This document shows, in pieces, positions 47,775-55,341 of a stretch of DNA of 64,000 nt. A model generated the notes under the pieces. The model did not search any database and was not told the DNA's origin. It saw nothing but the letters and a program-made list of their open reading frames with translations. The stretch is taken from contig NZ_JAERRG010000009.1 of assembly GCF_016741935.1 (NCBI RefSeq), positions 1-64,000 on the forward strand, given 5' to 3'. The stretch comes from Streptomyces endocoffeicus. Lineage in GTDB: Bacteria; Actinomycetota; Actinomycetes; Streptomycetales; Streptomycetaceae. The position numbers and the translations under genes are program-made. Positions within the stretch are counted from its first letter, which is position 1; every line of letters begins with the position of its first letter.

Positions 47775-49870
47775 CGGAGGACCGCAAGGAGCGGCAGCGC
47801 GACATGTACCGCGCGCCCGACCCCGCCGAAGGGCCGCTGACCACCGACCAGGGCGTGGCCGTCGACCACACCGATGACTCCCTCACCGTGGGCGAGCGCG
47901 GCCCGACCCTGATGGAGGACTTCCACTTCCGCGAGAAGCTGACCCATTTCGACCATGAGCGCATCCCGGAGCGGGTGGTGCACGCGCGGGGCGCGGGCGC
48001 GTACGGCTACTTCGAGCCGTACGAGTCCTGCGCGGAGTTCACCCGCGCCGCCTTCCTCCAGGATCCGTCCGTGCGCACCCCGGTCTTCGTGCGGTTCTCC
48101 ACCGTGCAGGGGCCCCGGGGGTCGGCGGACACGGTGCGGGACGTACGGGGCTTCGCGACGAAGTTCTACACCTCGGAGGGCAACTACGACCTGGTCGGCA
48201 ACAACATGCCGGTCTTCTTCATCCAGGACGGGATCAAGTTCCCCGACTTCGTGCACGCGCTCAAGCCGGAGCCGCAGAACGACATCCCGACCGGCGCCTC
48301 CGCCCATGACACCCTGTGGGACTTCGTGTCGCTCCAGCCCGAGACCATGCACATGATGATGTGGCTGATGTCGGACCGGGCGATTCCGCGCAGCTACCGG
48401 ATGATGCAGGGCTTCGGGGTGCACACCTTCCGCTTCGTGGACGCCCAGGGCCGCGGCACCTTCGTGAAGTTCCATTGGAAGCCGAAGCTGGGCGTCCACT
48501 CGCTGGTGTGGGACGAGGCGCAGGAGTGCGCGGGCCGCGACCCGGACTTCAACCGGCGCGATCTGTGGGAGGCGATCGAGGCGGGTCAGTACCCCGAGTA
48601 CGAGCTGGGGGTGCAGCTGATCCCGGAGGAGGACGAGTTCAACTTCGAGGTCGATCTGCTCGACGCCACGAAGATCATTCCGGAGGAGCAGGTGCCGGTG
48701 CGGCCGATCGGCCACATGATCCTGAACCGCAACCCGGACAACTTCTTCGCGGAGACCGAGCAGGTGGCCTTCCACACCGCCAACGTGGTCCCCGGCATCG
48801 ACTTCACCAATGACCCGCTGCTGCAGGCCCGCAACTTCTCGTATCTGGACACCCAGCTGATCCGGCTGGGCGGGCCCAACTTCGCGCAGCTCCCGGTCAA
48901 TCAGCCGGTCACCCCCGCCCGGACCAACCAGCGGGACGGCTACCACCAGACCGCGATCCACCGCGGCACCAACTACTCCCCCAACTCGCTCGGCGGCGGC
49001 TGCCCGGCCCTCGCCGGAGCGGACGGCTACGCCTTCTCCCACTACGCGGAGCGGGTCGAGGGCCACAAGATCCGCAAGCGGAGCGAGTCCTTCAAGGACT
49101 TCTACAGCCAGGCCGCGCTGTTCTGGAACAGCATGAGCGACTGGGAGAGGCGCCATATCGTCGACGCCTTCCGCTTCGAGCTGGGCAAGGTCGGCGCGGT
49201 GCATGTGCGGGAACGCACGGTCGAGCAACTGGCCCAGGTCGACTACGACCTGGCCTCGCAGGTGGCCCAGGGCATCGGCGTGGCACTGCCGGAACCCGGC
49301 GCCAACAACCACAAACCCCAGGCCTCGCCCGCGCTGAGCATCGAGAACCTCCACGGCGACGGCTCGATCCGCACCCGCCAGATCGCGGTACTGGTCATGG
49401 ACGGTGTGGACACCGGCCAGCTCACCCAGGCCCAGGAGGCGCTCACCGCCCAGGGCGCCATCGTCGAGGCCCTCGCCCCGCACGACGGCAAGGTCCTCGG
49501 CGCCGACGGCAACGGCTACGCGGTGGACCGCGCCCTCCCCACGGTCGCCTCCGTCCTCTACGACGCCGTCCTCCTCCCCGGCGGCCCCACCGGCACCCCC
49601 GGCCTGGCCTCCGACAACGAGGCCATGCGCTTCGTCCGCGACGCCTACCGCCACGGCAAACCCATCGGCGCCCTCGGCTCCGGCGTCGGCATCCTCTCCT
49701 CCCTCGCCCCGGAAGGCCTCCACATAGCCTCCGGCCACGGCCACGTCTGCACCGACCGCGGCGTCGTCACGGACACCACGACGGGCAGGGCAAGCGAGGA
49801 ATTCACCCAAGCCTTCACCGAAGCCATATCCGCCCACCGCCACTGGGACCGGCCCCGGGTCCGCTGCTGA
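47771..49870 (+). CDS. Clade 2 large-subunit catalase (KatE/HPII type)
   Basis: A 699-residue haem catalase. Catalytic H71 is in RIPERVVHARGAGAYGYFE, N144 in LVGNNMPVFFIQDGIKFPDF, and the haem-ligand Y358 in LLQARNFSYLDTQLIRLGGP. The last 150 residues are a flavodoxin/DJ-1-like domain (RQIAVLVMDGVDTGQLTQAQ..GGPTGTPGLASDNEAMRF) typical of clade 2. It degrades H2O2 in the cytoplasm. The operonic PfpI gene upstream encodes a related domain. Confidence 0.93.
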   Translation: MTEDRKERQRDMYRAPDPAEGPLTTDQGVAVDHTDDSLTVGERGPTLMEDFHFREKLTHFDHERIPERVVHARGAGAYGYFEPYESCAEFTRAAFLQDPSVRTPVFVRFSTVQGPRGSADTVRDVRGFATKFYTSEGNYDLVGNNMPVFFIQDGIKFPDFVHALKPEPQNDIPTGASAHDTLWDFVSLQPETMHMMMWLMSDRAIPRSYRMMQGFGVHTFRFVDAQGRGTFVKFHWKPKLGVHSLVWDEAQECAGRDPDFNRRDLWEAIEAGQYPEYELGVQLIPEEDEFNFEVDLLDATKIIPEEQVPVRPIGHMILNRNPDNFFAETEQVAFHTANVVPGIDFTNDPLLQARNFSYLDTQLIRLGGPNFAQLPVNQPVTPARTNQRDGYHQTAIHRGTNYSPNSLGGGCPALAGADGYAFSHYAERVEGHKIRKRSESFKDFYSQAALFWNSMSDWERRHIVDAFRFELGKVGAVHVRERTVEQLAQVDYDLASQVAQGIGVALPEPGANNHKPQASPALSIENLHGDGSIRTRQIAVLVMDGVDTGQLTQAQEALTAQGAIVEALAPHDGKVLGADGNGYAVDRALPTVASVLYDAVLLPGGPTGTPGLASDNEAMRFVRDAYRHGKPIGALGSGVGILSSLAPEGLHIASGHGHVCTDRGVVTDTTTGRASEEFTQAFTEAISAHRHWDRPRVRC

Positions 49871-49898
49871 ATTCCGCGGGGCGCGGTGGGCCGGTATG

Positions 49899-49935
49899 CG
49901 GGCGGGGGTGTGGGCGACGCCCACACCCCCGCCCG
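49899..49935 (+). terminator. Terminator-like hairpin after the catalase gene
   Basis: A perfect 16-bp stem, CGGGCGGGGGTGTGGG (49899-49914) with its complement (49920-49935) and a 5-base loop. No T-run. It is followed by the motif CCTCCGGCGTTTGAGGAGCGGGG, a dispersed intergenic element type in Streptomyces, up to about 50030. Confidence 0.7.
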
Positions 49936-50040
49936 AATCAGCCCCTCCGGCGTTTGAGGAGCGGGGTCCGGGGCGGAGCCCCGGTGGGGGTGAGGGGGCG
50001 GAGCCTCCTCTTTCGGGAAGGGGCGGGGTGGGGAATCTGC

Positions 50041-50616
50041 CTACGGCTCGCGGCCCAGCAGGGCCAGCAGCCGGGCCTGCGCATCCGCCCCCGCCGGAGG
50101 CTCAACCGGCGCCGCGAACAGCCCGCTCTCCTCCAAATCCGCCGCATACGGCGCGACCTCCCGCACCGAAAAGTCCACCAGCGGCTTGGGAATGCGCTCG
50201 TCCGCCCCAATGGCCCGAGCCAGATCCCACGCGTGCACCGCCGCATCAGCCGTCATCTGCGCGCAGTAATGCGTCGCGGGGCTCTCCCCGTACGAGAGGC
50301 CGACCATCCGGTCGAGCGCCCCCGGCTCGCGGAACGCGTCCCGCGCCGCGGTCGCCACCACGTCCCACGTGGCGACGGGGTCATCACCGAGCAGATCGCC
50401 CTCCAGCGCATCGCTCTGGTCGCCGGCGCTCGCCCCCTCCCGGACCAGCGGCGGCACCCACATCTGCTCGACCGCGAGATGGTTCACCAGGTCGCGTACG
50501 GTCCACTCGGTGCAGGGCGTCGGGTCGTCCCACTGATCGGGCCGGATCGCGTGCACCCGTTCGGTGAAGAGGTCCAGCGCCTCGCCGTGCCTGGTCAGCA
50601 GCGGATTCTCCGCCAT
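50041..50616 (-). CDS. TIGR03086-type mycothiol/DinB-like metal-binding protein
   Basis: A 191-residue DinB-fold protein of the TIGR03086 group. It starts HGEALDLFTERVHAIRPDQWDDPTPCTEWTVRDLVNHLAVEQMWV, with a conserved His for metal binding, then has YCAQMTADAAVHAWDLARAIGADE. Related proteins are mycothiol-dependent maleylpyruvate isomerases and thiol-transferase-like enzymes; the substrate is unknown. It lies 7 bases downstream of the holin-like gene. Confidence 0.82.
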   Translation of the reverse strand: MAENPLLTRHGEALDLFTERVHAIRPDQWDDPTPCTEWTVRDLVNHLAVEQMWVPPLVREGASAGDQSDALEGDLLGDDPVATWDVVATAARDAFREPGALDRMVGLSYGESPATHYCAQMTADAAVHAWDLARAIGADERIPKPLVDFSVREVAPYAADLEESGLFAAPVEPPAGADAQARLLALLGREP

Positions 50617-50622
50617 GGGCGA

Positions 50623-51192
50623 TCACCCCGTATGAGGAGGATGAGGGGGCTGAGGGGGCGCCCCCGGCCCCGGCGTCCCCGGGGGCGTCGGAGGCGCGAC
50701 GGGCCCGCCAGGACCGGGGACGGGCCCGCCAGGACCGGTGGGGCTGCCAGGACCGGTGGGCCCTTCAGGACCGGCGGGGCCGCCAGAAGGACCGGGAGGA
50801 GCCACGGGCCCCGAAGGGGCGGAAGGCGCGGCAGGCGCGGAAGGGGCCGCAGGGGCGGAAGGCGCCGAAGAAGGCGCGCCGGGCCGTCGCCCCGCCCCCT
50901 GCCCCGCCGCGTTCTTCAGCCACCCCGCCACCACCAGCAACAGCGCGAAGACGACCAGCGCCGCCGCCCACCCCGGAAGCGCCAACGCGAACAGCAGCAC
51001 AAGGCACGCCGTCAGCGCACCCCCCGCATAGAGCGCGGCCGCCGCCGCGCCACCGTAGAGGCGGACCGCGCGCCGCCCGGACTGCTCGCGCAGCTCCCGG
51101 CGGACCTCTTCGCGGACGGCTCGTGCGACCGGCTCCGCCAGGTCCCCGGCCGCGGGTATGCCCGCCTTCGGATAGGCCGATTTATCAGTCAT
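50623..51192 (-). CDS. Phage holin-superfamily X (actinobacterial holin-like) membrane protein
   Basis: A 189-residue protein. An amphipathic N-terminus, DLAEPVARAVREEVRRELREQSGR, leads to two transmembrane segments (about residues 47-95, AAALYAGGALTACLVLLF and GWAAALVVFALLLVVAGWL). A long Pro/Gly/Ala-rich tail follows (SAPAAPSAPSGPVAPP, GPTGPGSPTGPGGP). These proteins are annotated as phage holins but are chromosomal in most actinobacteria; no phage genes are nearby. The tail is collagen-like low complexity. Confidence 0.75.
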   Translation of the reverse strand: MTDKSAYPKAGIPAAGDLAEPVARAVREEVRRELREQSGRRAVRLYGGAAAAALYAGGALTACLVLLFALALPGWAAALVVFALLLVVAGWLKNAAGQGAGRRPGAPSSAPSAPAAPSAPAAPSAPSGPVAPPGPSGGPAGPEGPTGPGSPTGPGGPVPGPGGPVAPPTPPGTPGPGAPPQPPHPPHTG

Positions 51193-51524
51193 GCGCCGCC
51201 GGGTACCCGTGCCCCACGCTCGTTAACAGTCCTCAGGAGTCCTCGGGAGTCCTCAGGAATTCTCGTCAACGCGAGCGGACCACGGGTACGCGGGCACTTC
51301 CGCAGGGCATCTGGACAGGGCACGGCGCCGGACCCGGCCCCTGATGTCCCGCGTCCGGCGCCGCTCCTCACTCCCTACGGGCCGCTCGGCCGGCCAACGG
51401 GTCCCCCTCCCCCACGAGCCCCAAACGTCGGCTTCGGAACCTCACCCCCCAATCGTCCCGACGACCTCGTGTCGATGCCGTCGTCATGGGTACGCGTGGG
51501 GGACGCGAAATCTGGAGGGAGTAC
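51193..51524. other. Intergenic region with 10-bp repeats
   Basis: About 330 bases without a supported gene. CCTCAGGAGT/CCTCGGGAGT/CCTCAGGAAT repeat at 51231-51260. Promoters for the holin-like gene and the truncated gene at 51525 are expected but cannot be placed. Confidence 0.4.
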
Positions 51525-51767
51525 ATGCGACTCGGACATCTCCAACCGCTCTATGACCGTCCGGGCCCCTGGGCCGGCGTCCATGTCGACACCACGCACC
51601 CGGACGAGTCAGCGGCCGAGGAGCAGGAACGCGCCGCCCGCGAGGCGAGCCGCCGCCTGGAAGGGCAGGGCGCCGACCAGACCACCTGCCGTGCGATGTA
51701 CGCGAGGCCGGCCGCGCCGCCGCCCGGCGCGGGCCGGGGACGGCCCGCGCCCGCGCCCGCGGATTGA
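51525..51767 (+). pseudogene. baeRF/Vms1-like release-factor family gene, 3'-truncated
   Basis: An 80-residue frame starting with GGAGGGA and ATG. The opening MRLGHLQPLYDRPGPWAGVHVD followed by RLEGQGADQTTCRAMY matches the first 60-70 residues of the roughly 370-residue actinobacterial peptide-chain-release-factor-like (baeRF) proteins (LQPLYDRPGPWASVYLDTS). The remaining 300 residues are missing and it stops in an Ala/Pro tail. It is a truncated gene, possibly still expressed as a short peptide. Confidence 0.65.
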
Positions 51768-51882
51768 ACATCCGCGGACCGAACATCCCGGGAGCGGATT
51801 CGACCGTCCCGGAACCGATTGGCATATCCCGGGAGATGACCGACCCGGGAGACACCCGGACCCGCTGAGGAAGGGGACCGAC

Positions 51883-52266
51883 ATGCAGCGAGGCAGCGAC
51901 CGGCTGAGCGTCCACAAGGACGACGAGATGAAGCACGAGCTCCAGGGGCTGATCCGCTCCGGGCATCCGACCCGGGCCGAGGAGTGGCACGACCCGGAGC
52001 CGGCCGCCGACGACGACCCGGACGTCGCCCTGGGGCCGGTCCCGGCGCGGGGGACGACCGGTGAGGCCGAGGCGGTGCGGTTCGAGTTCGGCCGCCGGCT
52101 GGGACGTACGTCGTTCCCGGCGGATCGTGAGGGGCTGCTGCGCGTCCTGGAGGACCGGCACACACCGGACGGGCTGATCGCTCTGGCCGAGGAACTGCCC
52201 ACGGACCGGACGTTCCACACGGTGCAGGAGGTGGTCTCGGCACTGGGGCTGCGCCCGAGTACGTAG
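51883..52266 (+). CDS. DUF2795 domain protein
   Basis: A 127-residue protein. The first half has SVHKDDEMKHELQGLIRSGHPTRAEEWHDPEP and is polar. The second half, FEFGRRLGRTSFPADREGLLRVLEDRHTPDGLIALAEEL..TVQEVVSAL, is the DUF2795 alpha-helical fold. Members are small soluble proteins seen in stress-related neighbourhoods. AAGGGG precedes the ATG. Its last codons lie inside a 24-bp tandem repeat. Confidence 0.8.
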   Translation: MQRGSDRLSVHKDDEMKHELQGLIRSGHPTRAEEWHDPEPAADDDPDVALGPVPARGTTGEAEAVRFEFGRRLGRTSFPADREGLLRVLEDRHTPDGLIALAEELPTDRTFHTVQEVVSALGLRPST

Positions 52267-52340
52267 CTGGTGCCGCGCCCGAGCACGAAGCTGGGGCCGC
52301 ACCCGAGTACGTAGCCGGGGCCGCACCCGAGCACGTAGGG
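52253..52340. repeat. 24-bp tandem repeat, about 3.7 copies
   Basis: GCCCGAGTACGTAGCTGGTGCCGC and variants repeat at 52253, 52277, 52301 and 52325 (partial). The array includes the DUF2795 stop codon, so array length changes would not alter the product. Confidence 0.85.
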
Positions 52341-52440
52341 GATCGCCCAGGGATCGCGGACGGCGCATATCCGCCGCGCATAGCCCCGACGCACGTGGGT
52401 ACTGCGGGCAGCACATCACCCAGGAAGGGGAGGTGGACAG

Positions 52441-52839
52441 GTGTCCCAGGACCCACCGCGCGATCCGACGCGCCCCGTCCGGGAGGCCATGACGCGGCCC
52501 GCGATCTGGGTGCGCCCCGATGCCTCGCTGGTGGAGGCCGCGCAACTGATGCGCGCACAGGACATCGGCGATGTGCTGGTCGCCAGCGACGGGGAGGTAC
52601 TCGGCGTCCTCACCGACCGCGACATCACCCTCCGCGCGGTCGCCGAGGGCGTAGACCCTCTCGCCGTCACCTGCCATGCCGTATGGACCCCGGACCCGGT
52701 GACGATCGGGCCGGACGAGGAGGTGGCCGAGGCGGCCGCGCTGATGCGGCGGCATGCGGTGGGGCGGCTCCCGGTGGTCGAGGCGGGGCGCGCACTGGGC
52801 GTGATCAGCCGGGGCGATGTGACGGAGCCGCCTGTCTGA
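52441..52839 (+). CDS. CBS domain-pair protein
   Basis: A 132-residue protein made of two CBS motifs (VREAMTRPAIWVRPDASLVEAAQLMRAQDIGDVLVASDG and CHAVWTPDPVTIGPDEEVAEAAALMRRHAVGRLPVVEAG). Such stand-alone Bateman modules bind adenine nucleotides. GTG 52441 has GGAGG upstream. It is followed by a strong terminator. Confidence 0.88.
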   Translation: MSQDPPRDPTRPVREAMTRPAIWVRPDASLVEAAQLMRAQDIGDVLVASDGEVLGVLTDRDITLRAVAEGVDPLAVTCHAVWTPDPVTIGPDEEVAEAAALMRRHAVGRLPVVEAGRALGVISRGDVTEPPV

Positions 52840-52854
52840 CGCGGCACATTCCGC

Positions 52855-52894
52855 CGAAGGGGCGGTGGGGTTTCGTCTCCCCACCGCCCCTTCG
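52855..52894 (+). terminator. Terminator after the CBS gene
   Basis: A perfect 16-bp stem (CGAAGGGGCGGTGGGG, 52855-52870, with its complement, 52879-52894) and an 8-base loop. Confidence 0.85.
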
Positions 52895-53010
52895 CTGCTC
52901 TACGGAAACGCTCGCGCATCGCTCGCATACTGAGACGGTTCTTCTCGTGATGCGAGATGCCTTCTACGGTGGAGCCACCCGTTCACCGGTCCCGAAGGGG
53001 GAGTTCCACC

Positions 53011-53820
53011 ATGCCGAAGGACGCCGCCGTCTACACCCACGGCCACCATGAGTCGGTGCTGCGCTCGCACACCTGGCGCACGGCGGCCAACTCCGCCGCG
53101 TATCTCACCGGCCATCTGAGGCCCCATATGCGGATCCTGGACATCGGCTGCGGCCCCGGCACCATCACCGCGGACCTGGCGGAGCTGGTCCCCCAGGGGC
53201 AGGTCACGGGCGTCGACGCCGAGGGCGCCATCCTGGAGCGGGCCCGCGCGGTGGCCGACGAGCGCGGGCTGGCCAACGTCTCCTTCGCGGTCGCCGACGT
53301 CCACGCGCTGGACCACCCCGACGACTCCTTCTGCGTGGTCCACGCCCATCAGGTGCTGCAGCATGTCGGCGACCCGGTGGGGGCGCTGCGCGAGATGCGC
53401 CGGGTGTGCGCGCCGGGCGGCATCGTGGCGGTGCGCGATTCCGACTACGCCGCCATGACCTGGTACCCGTCCGTCCCCGGGCTGGACGGCTGGCTGGACC
53501 TCTACCGCCGGGTCGCGCGGGCCAACGGCGGTGAGCCGGACGCCGGTCGCAGGCTGCGCTCCTGGGCCCTGGAGGCGGGGTTCACCGACATCACCTCGAC
53601 CGCCACGGCGTGGTGCTACGCCACCGAGGAGGAGCGGGCGTGGTGGAGCGGTCTGTGGGCGGACCGCACGGTCGCCTCCTCCTACGCCCGGCTCGCGGTG
53701 GACGGCGGCCATGCCACGGAGGAGGAGCTGCGGTCGATCGCGGAGGCGTGGCGGACGTGGGGCGAGGCCCCGGACGGTTGGTTCGCCGTCCTGCACGGTG
53801 AGATCCTCTGCCGCGTCTGA
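53011..53820 (+). CDS. Class I SAM-dependent methyltransferase
   Basis: A 269-residue methyltransferase. SAM motif I is MRILDIGCGPGTITADLAELVP (about residues 40-61), followed by GVDAEGAILERARA, VHAHQVLQHVGDPVGALREM and CAPGGIVAVRDSDYAAM, as in UbiE/COQ5-type enzymes. Substrate unknown. It is followed 24 bases later by a VOC gene. Confidence 0.85.
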   Translation: MPKDAAVYTHGHHESVLRSHTWRTAANSAAYLTGHLRPHMRILDIGCGPGTITADLAELVPQGQVTGVDAEGAILERARAVADERGLANVSFAVADVHALDHPDDSFCVVHAHQVLQHVGDPVGALREMRRVCAPGGIVAVRDSDYAAMTWYPSVPGLDGWLDLYRRVARANGGEPDAGRRLRSWALEAGFTDITSTATAWCYATEEERAWWSGLWADRTVASSYARLAVDGGHATEEELRSIAEAWRTWGEAPDGWFAVLHGEILCRV

Positions 53821-53843
53821 GCAGTTCAACTAGGCTCGCCCGC

Positions 53844-54194
53844 ATGGATATTCTGGGGACTTCACTCCGCGTGTGCGTCGACGACCTGGACTCGGCGATC
53901 GCCGTCTACGAGAAGCTGACGGGAGCCGAGGCGGTGCGCTTCCAGCGCGGCCCCGTCACGGTCGCGGCGGTCGGCTGCTTCTTCCTGATGAGCGGACCGG
54001 AGTCGGAGATGTCGATTCTCCGCAAGATCACGGCGACGATCGCGGTGAAGGACGTGGACGAGACGATCGCCGATCTCACGGCGGTCGGCGGGCAGATCGT
54101 CGCCGGTCCACTGCCCGCCCCCGTGGGCCGCACCCTGGTGGCCCGCCACCCCGACGGCTCGATCTTCGAGTATGTCGACCGGAATCCGGCGTGA
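53844..54194 (+). CDS. VOC (glyoxalase/dioxygenase) family protein
   Basis: A 116-residue protein with two beta-alpha-beta-beta-beta units: LRVCVDDLDSAIAVYEKLTGAEAVRF and TATIAVKDVDETIADLTAVGG..VARHPDGSIFEYVD. The metal-ligand Glu in IFEYVD is conserved, but the usual first His (xxHxx) is replaced by LRV. This suggests a binding rather than an enzymatic role. Confidence 0.78.
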   Translation: MDILGTSLRVCVDDLDSAIAVYEKLTGAEAVRFQRGPVTVAAVGCFFLMSGPESEMSILRKITATIAVKDVDETIADLTAVGGQIVAGPLPAPVGRTLVARHPDGSIFEYVDRNPA

Positions 54195-54226
54195 CCCGCC
54201 CGTGAATTCACCGTCCGGCAGACCCG

Positions 54227-54685
54227 TCAGGAGGGCGGTCCCGGATCCACGATGACCTCCTCGTCGTCGACCTCCTCGTAGAGATCGTCCACATCCCGGA
54301 GCTCATCGCTCTTGATCCGGACCGCCTCCTCCTCGGCGGACAGCCCGCTGGTCGAGCCCTCCTGAGAGTAGACATCCTGAGAGTAGACATCCTGCTCACG
54401 CGGGAGATCGGGGTCCGGCTCGTCGTACAGCAGCCCCGCCGGTTCCGCCACCGTGCCGACCGGCTCCCCCGCCTCCGGCTCCTCATCGGCCAACCGCTCG
54501 TCGAGCGACTCCCGCTCACGCGTCTCCGCGCTCGTGGTGTCCCGGTATCCGGCGATCGTCGGCTCGTCCCCGGCCACGGGCAACTGCTCAGGATCCTCCG
54601 CCCACTGCCGCTCGGACGTCCCGTCCCGCGGATCGGGAACCCCCTCATCCTCCGGATCCGCCCCAGGATCATGCGGTGTCCTCAC
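54227..54685 (-). CDS. DUF5709 acidic protein
   Basis: A 152-residue acidic protein (GADPEDEGVPDPRDGTSE, TREREESLDE-type repeats). It matches the DUF5709 plan, with TSAETRERESLDERLADEEPE and an SAEEEAVRI end. A 15-bp duplication encodes DVYSQDVYSQ (54364-54393). GTG 54685 has AAAGGAG at 9 bases. Function unknown. Confidence 0.75.
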   Translation of the reverse strand: MRTPHDPGADPEDEGVPDPRDGTSERQWAEDPEQLPVAGDEPTIAGYRDTTSAETRERESLDERLADEEPEAGEPVGTVAEPAGLLYDEPDPDLPREQDVYSQDVYSQEGSTSGLSAEEEAVRIKSDELRDVDDLYEEVDDEEVIVDPGPPS

Positions 54686-55341
54686 GGTACGCGGCTCCTT
54701 TCCGCTGACGCGCCATGCCGACGTCCGCGCCCGGGTGCCCGCCACGGGGCATCGCCATGCGGGTCCGGCCCCGCCTTGGCCACCTCTGGCGCACGATGGC
54801 CCACGGACGATGGCCCACGGCGTGACGCCTGCGGCGGGGCGGGCTGCTCCCCTCCCCGCCCCTTCCCGCTACCAGGGGCTTCGCCCCTGGACCCCGGGGT
54901 CTGGGGCGGAGCCCCAGTCGAGGGAAGGGGCGGGGAGGGGAAAGCATCGATATGCGGCTCCGCCGCGTGGCCCGCCGGACACCCCGTATGCCGCCCGCGC
55001 GCACGTCGGGCACGTCGCGATGCGGGCCGCGGAACGCACGCGGGCGCCGCCCGGGCCTGGCCGCCGCCACGAAGCCGCCTGCGAACGCGGCCCGGATCGG
55101 ACCGTCGCCACGAGGCCAACCCGCGGGGCAAGCCCAGCAGGCGGCTCATTGGGGCCCAGCCCACGCGCAGAGCGCGGGCGCGCCCCGGCCGAGCACTCGC
55201 TGCGCGGGCGGGTCGCCGGTCGGGCCACCGGACGGCCCGGGCCAGACCACTCGCTGAGCGCGGGACGCATACGGGCGCGGCCCGGTCGGTACGCTCGCCA
55301 GGTGGGCGCGCCCCGGTTGCCACCTGCGGGCCGTAGGCCCG
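54686..55341. other. Intergenic region with inverted copy of the 17.4-kb repeat
   Basis: About 655 bases without a supported gene. A GGGGCTTCGCCCC palindromic unit is at 54872-54917. 54942-54970 is an inverted, 28-of-29 copy of 17456-17484. The remaining 54980-55340 is very GC-rich, with loosely repeated CGCTG(A/C)GCGCGGG units and no coding signature. Confidence 0.55.

Noticed and set aside
46982..49924. 980-residue minus-strand frame opposite catalase
   Set aside because: Anti-sense shadow of the catalase and DJ-1 genes with low-complexity sequence.
50623..51192. Phage lysis cassette suggested by the holin-like gene
   Set aside because: No endolysin, phage structural or integrase genes nearby; the family is chromosomal in actinobacteria.
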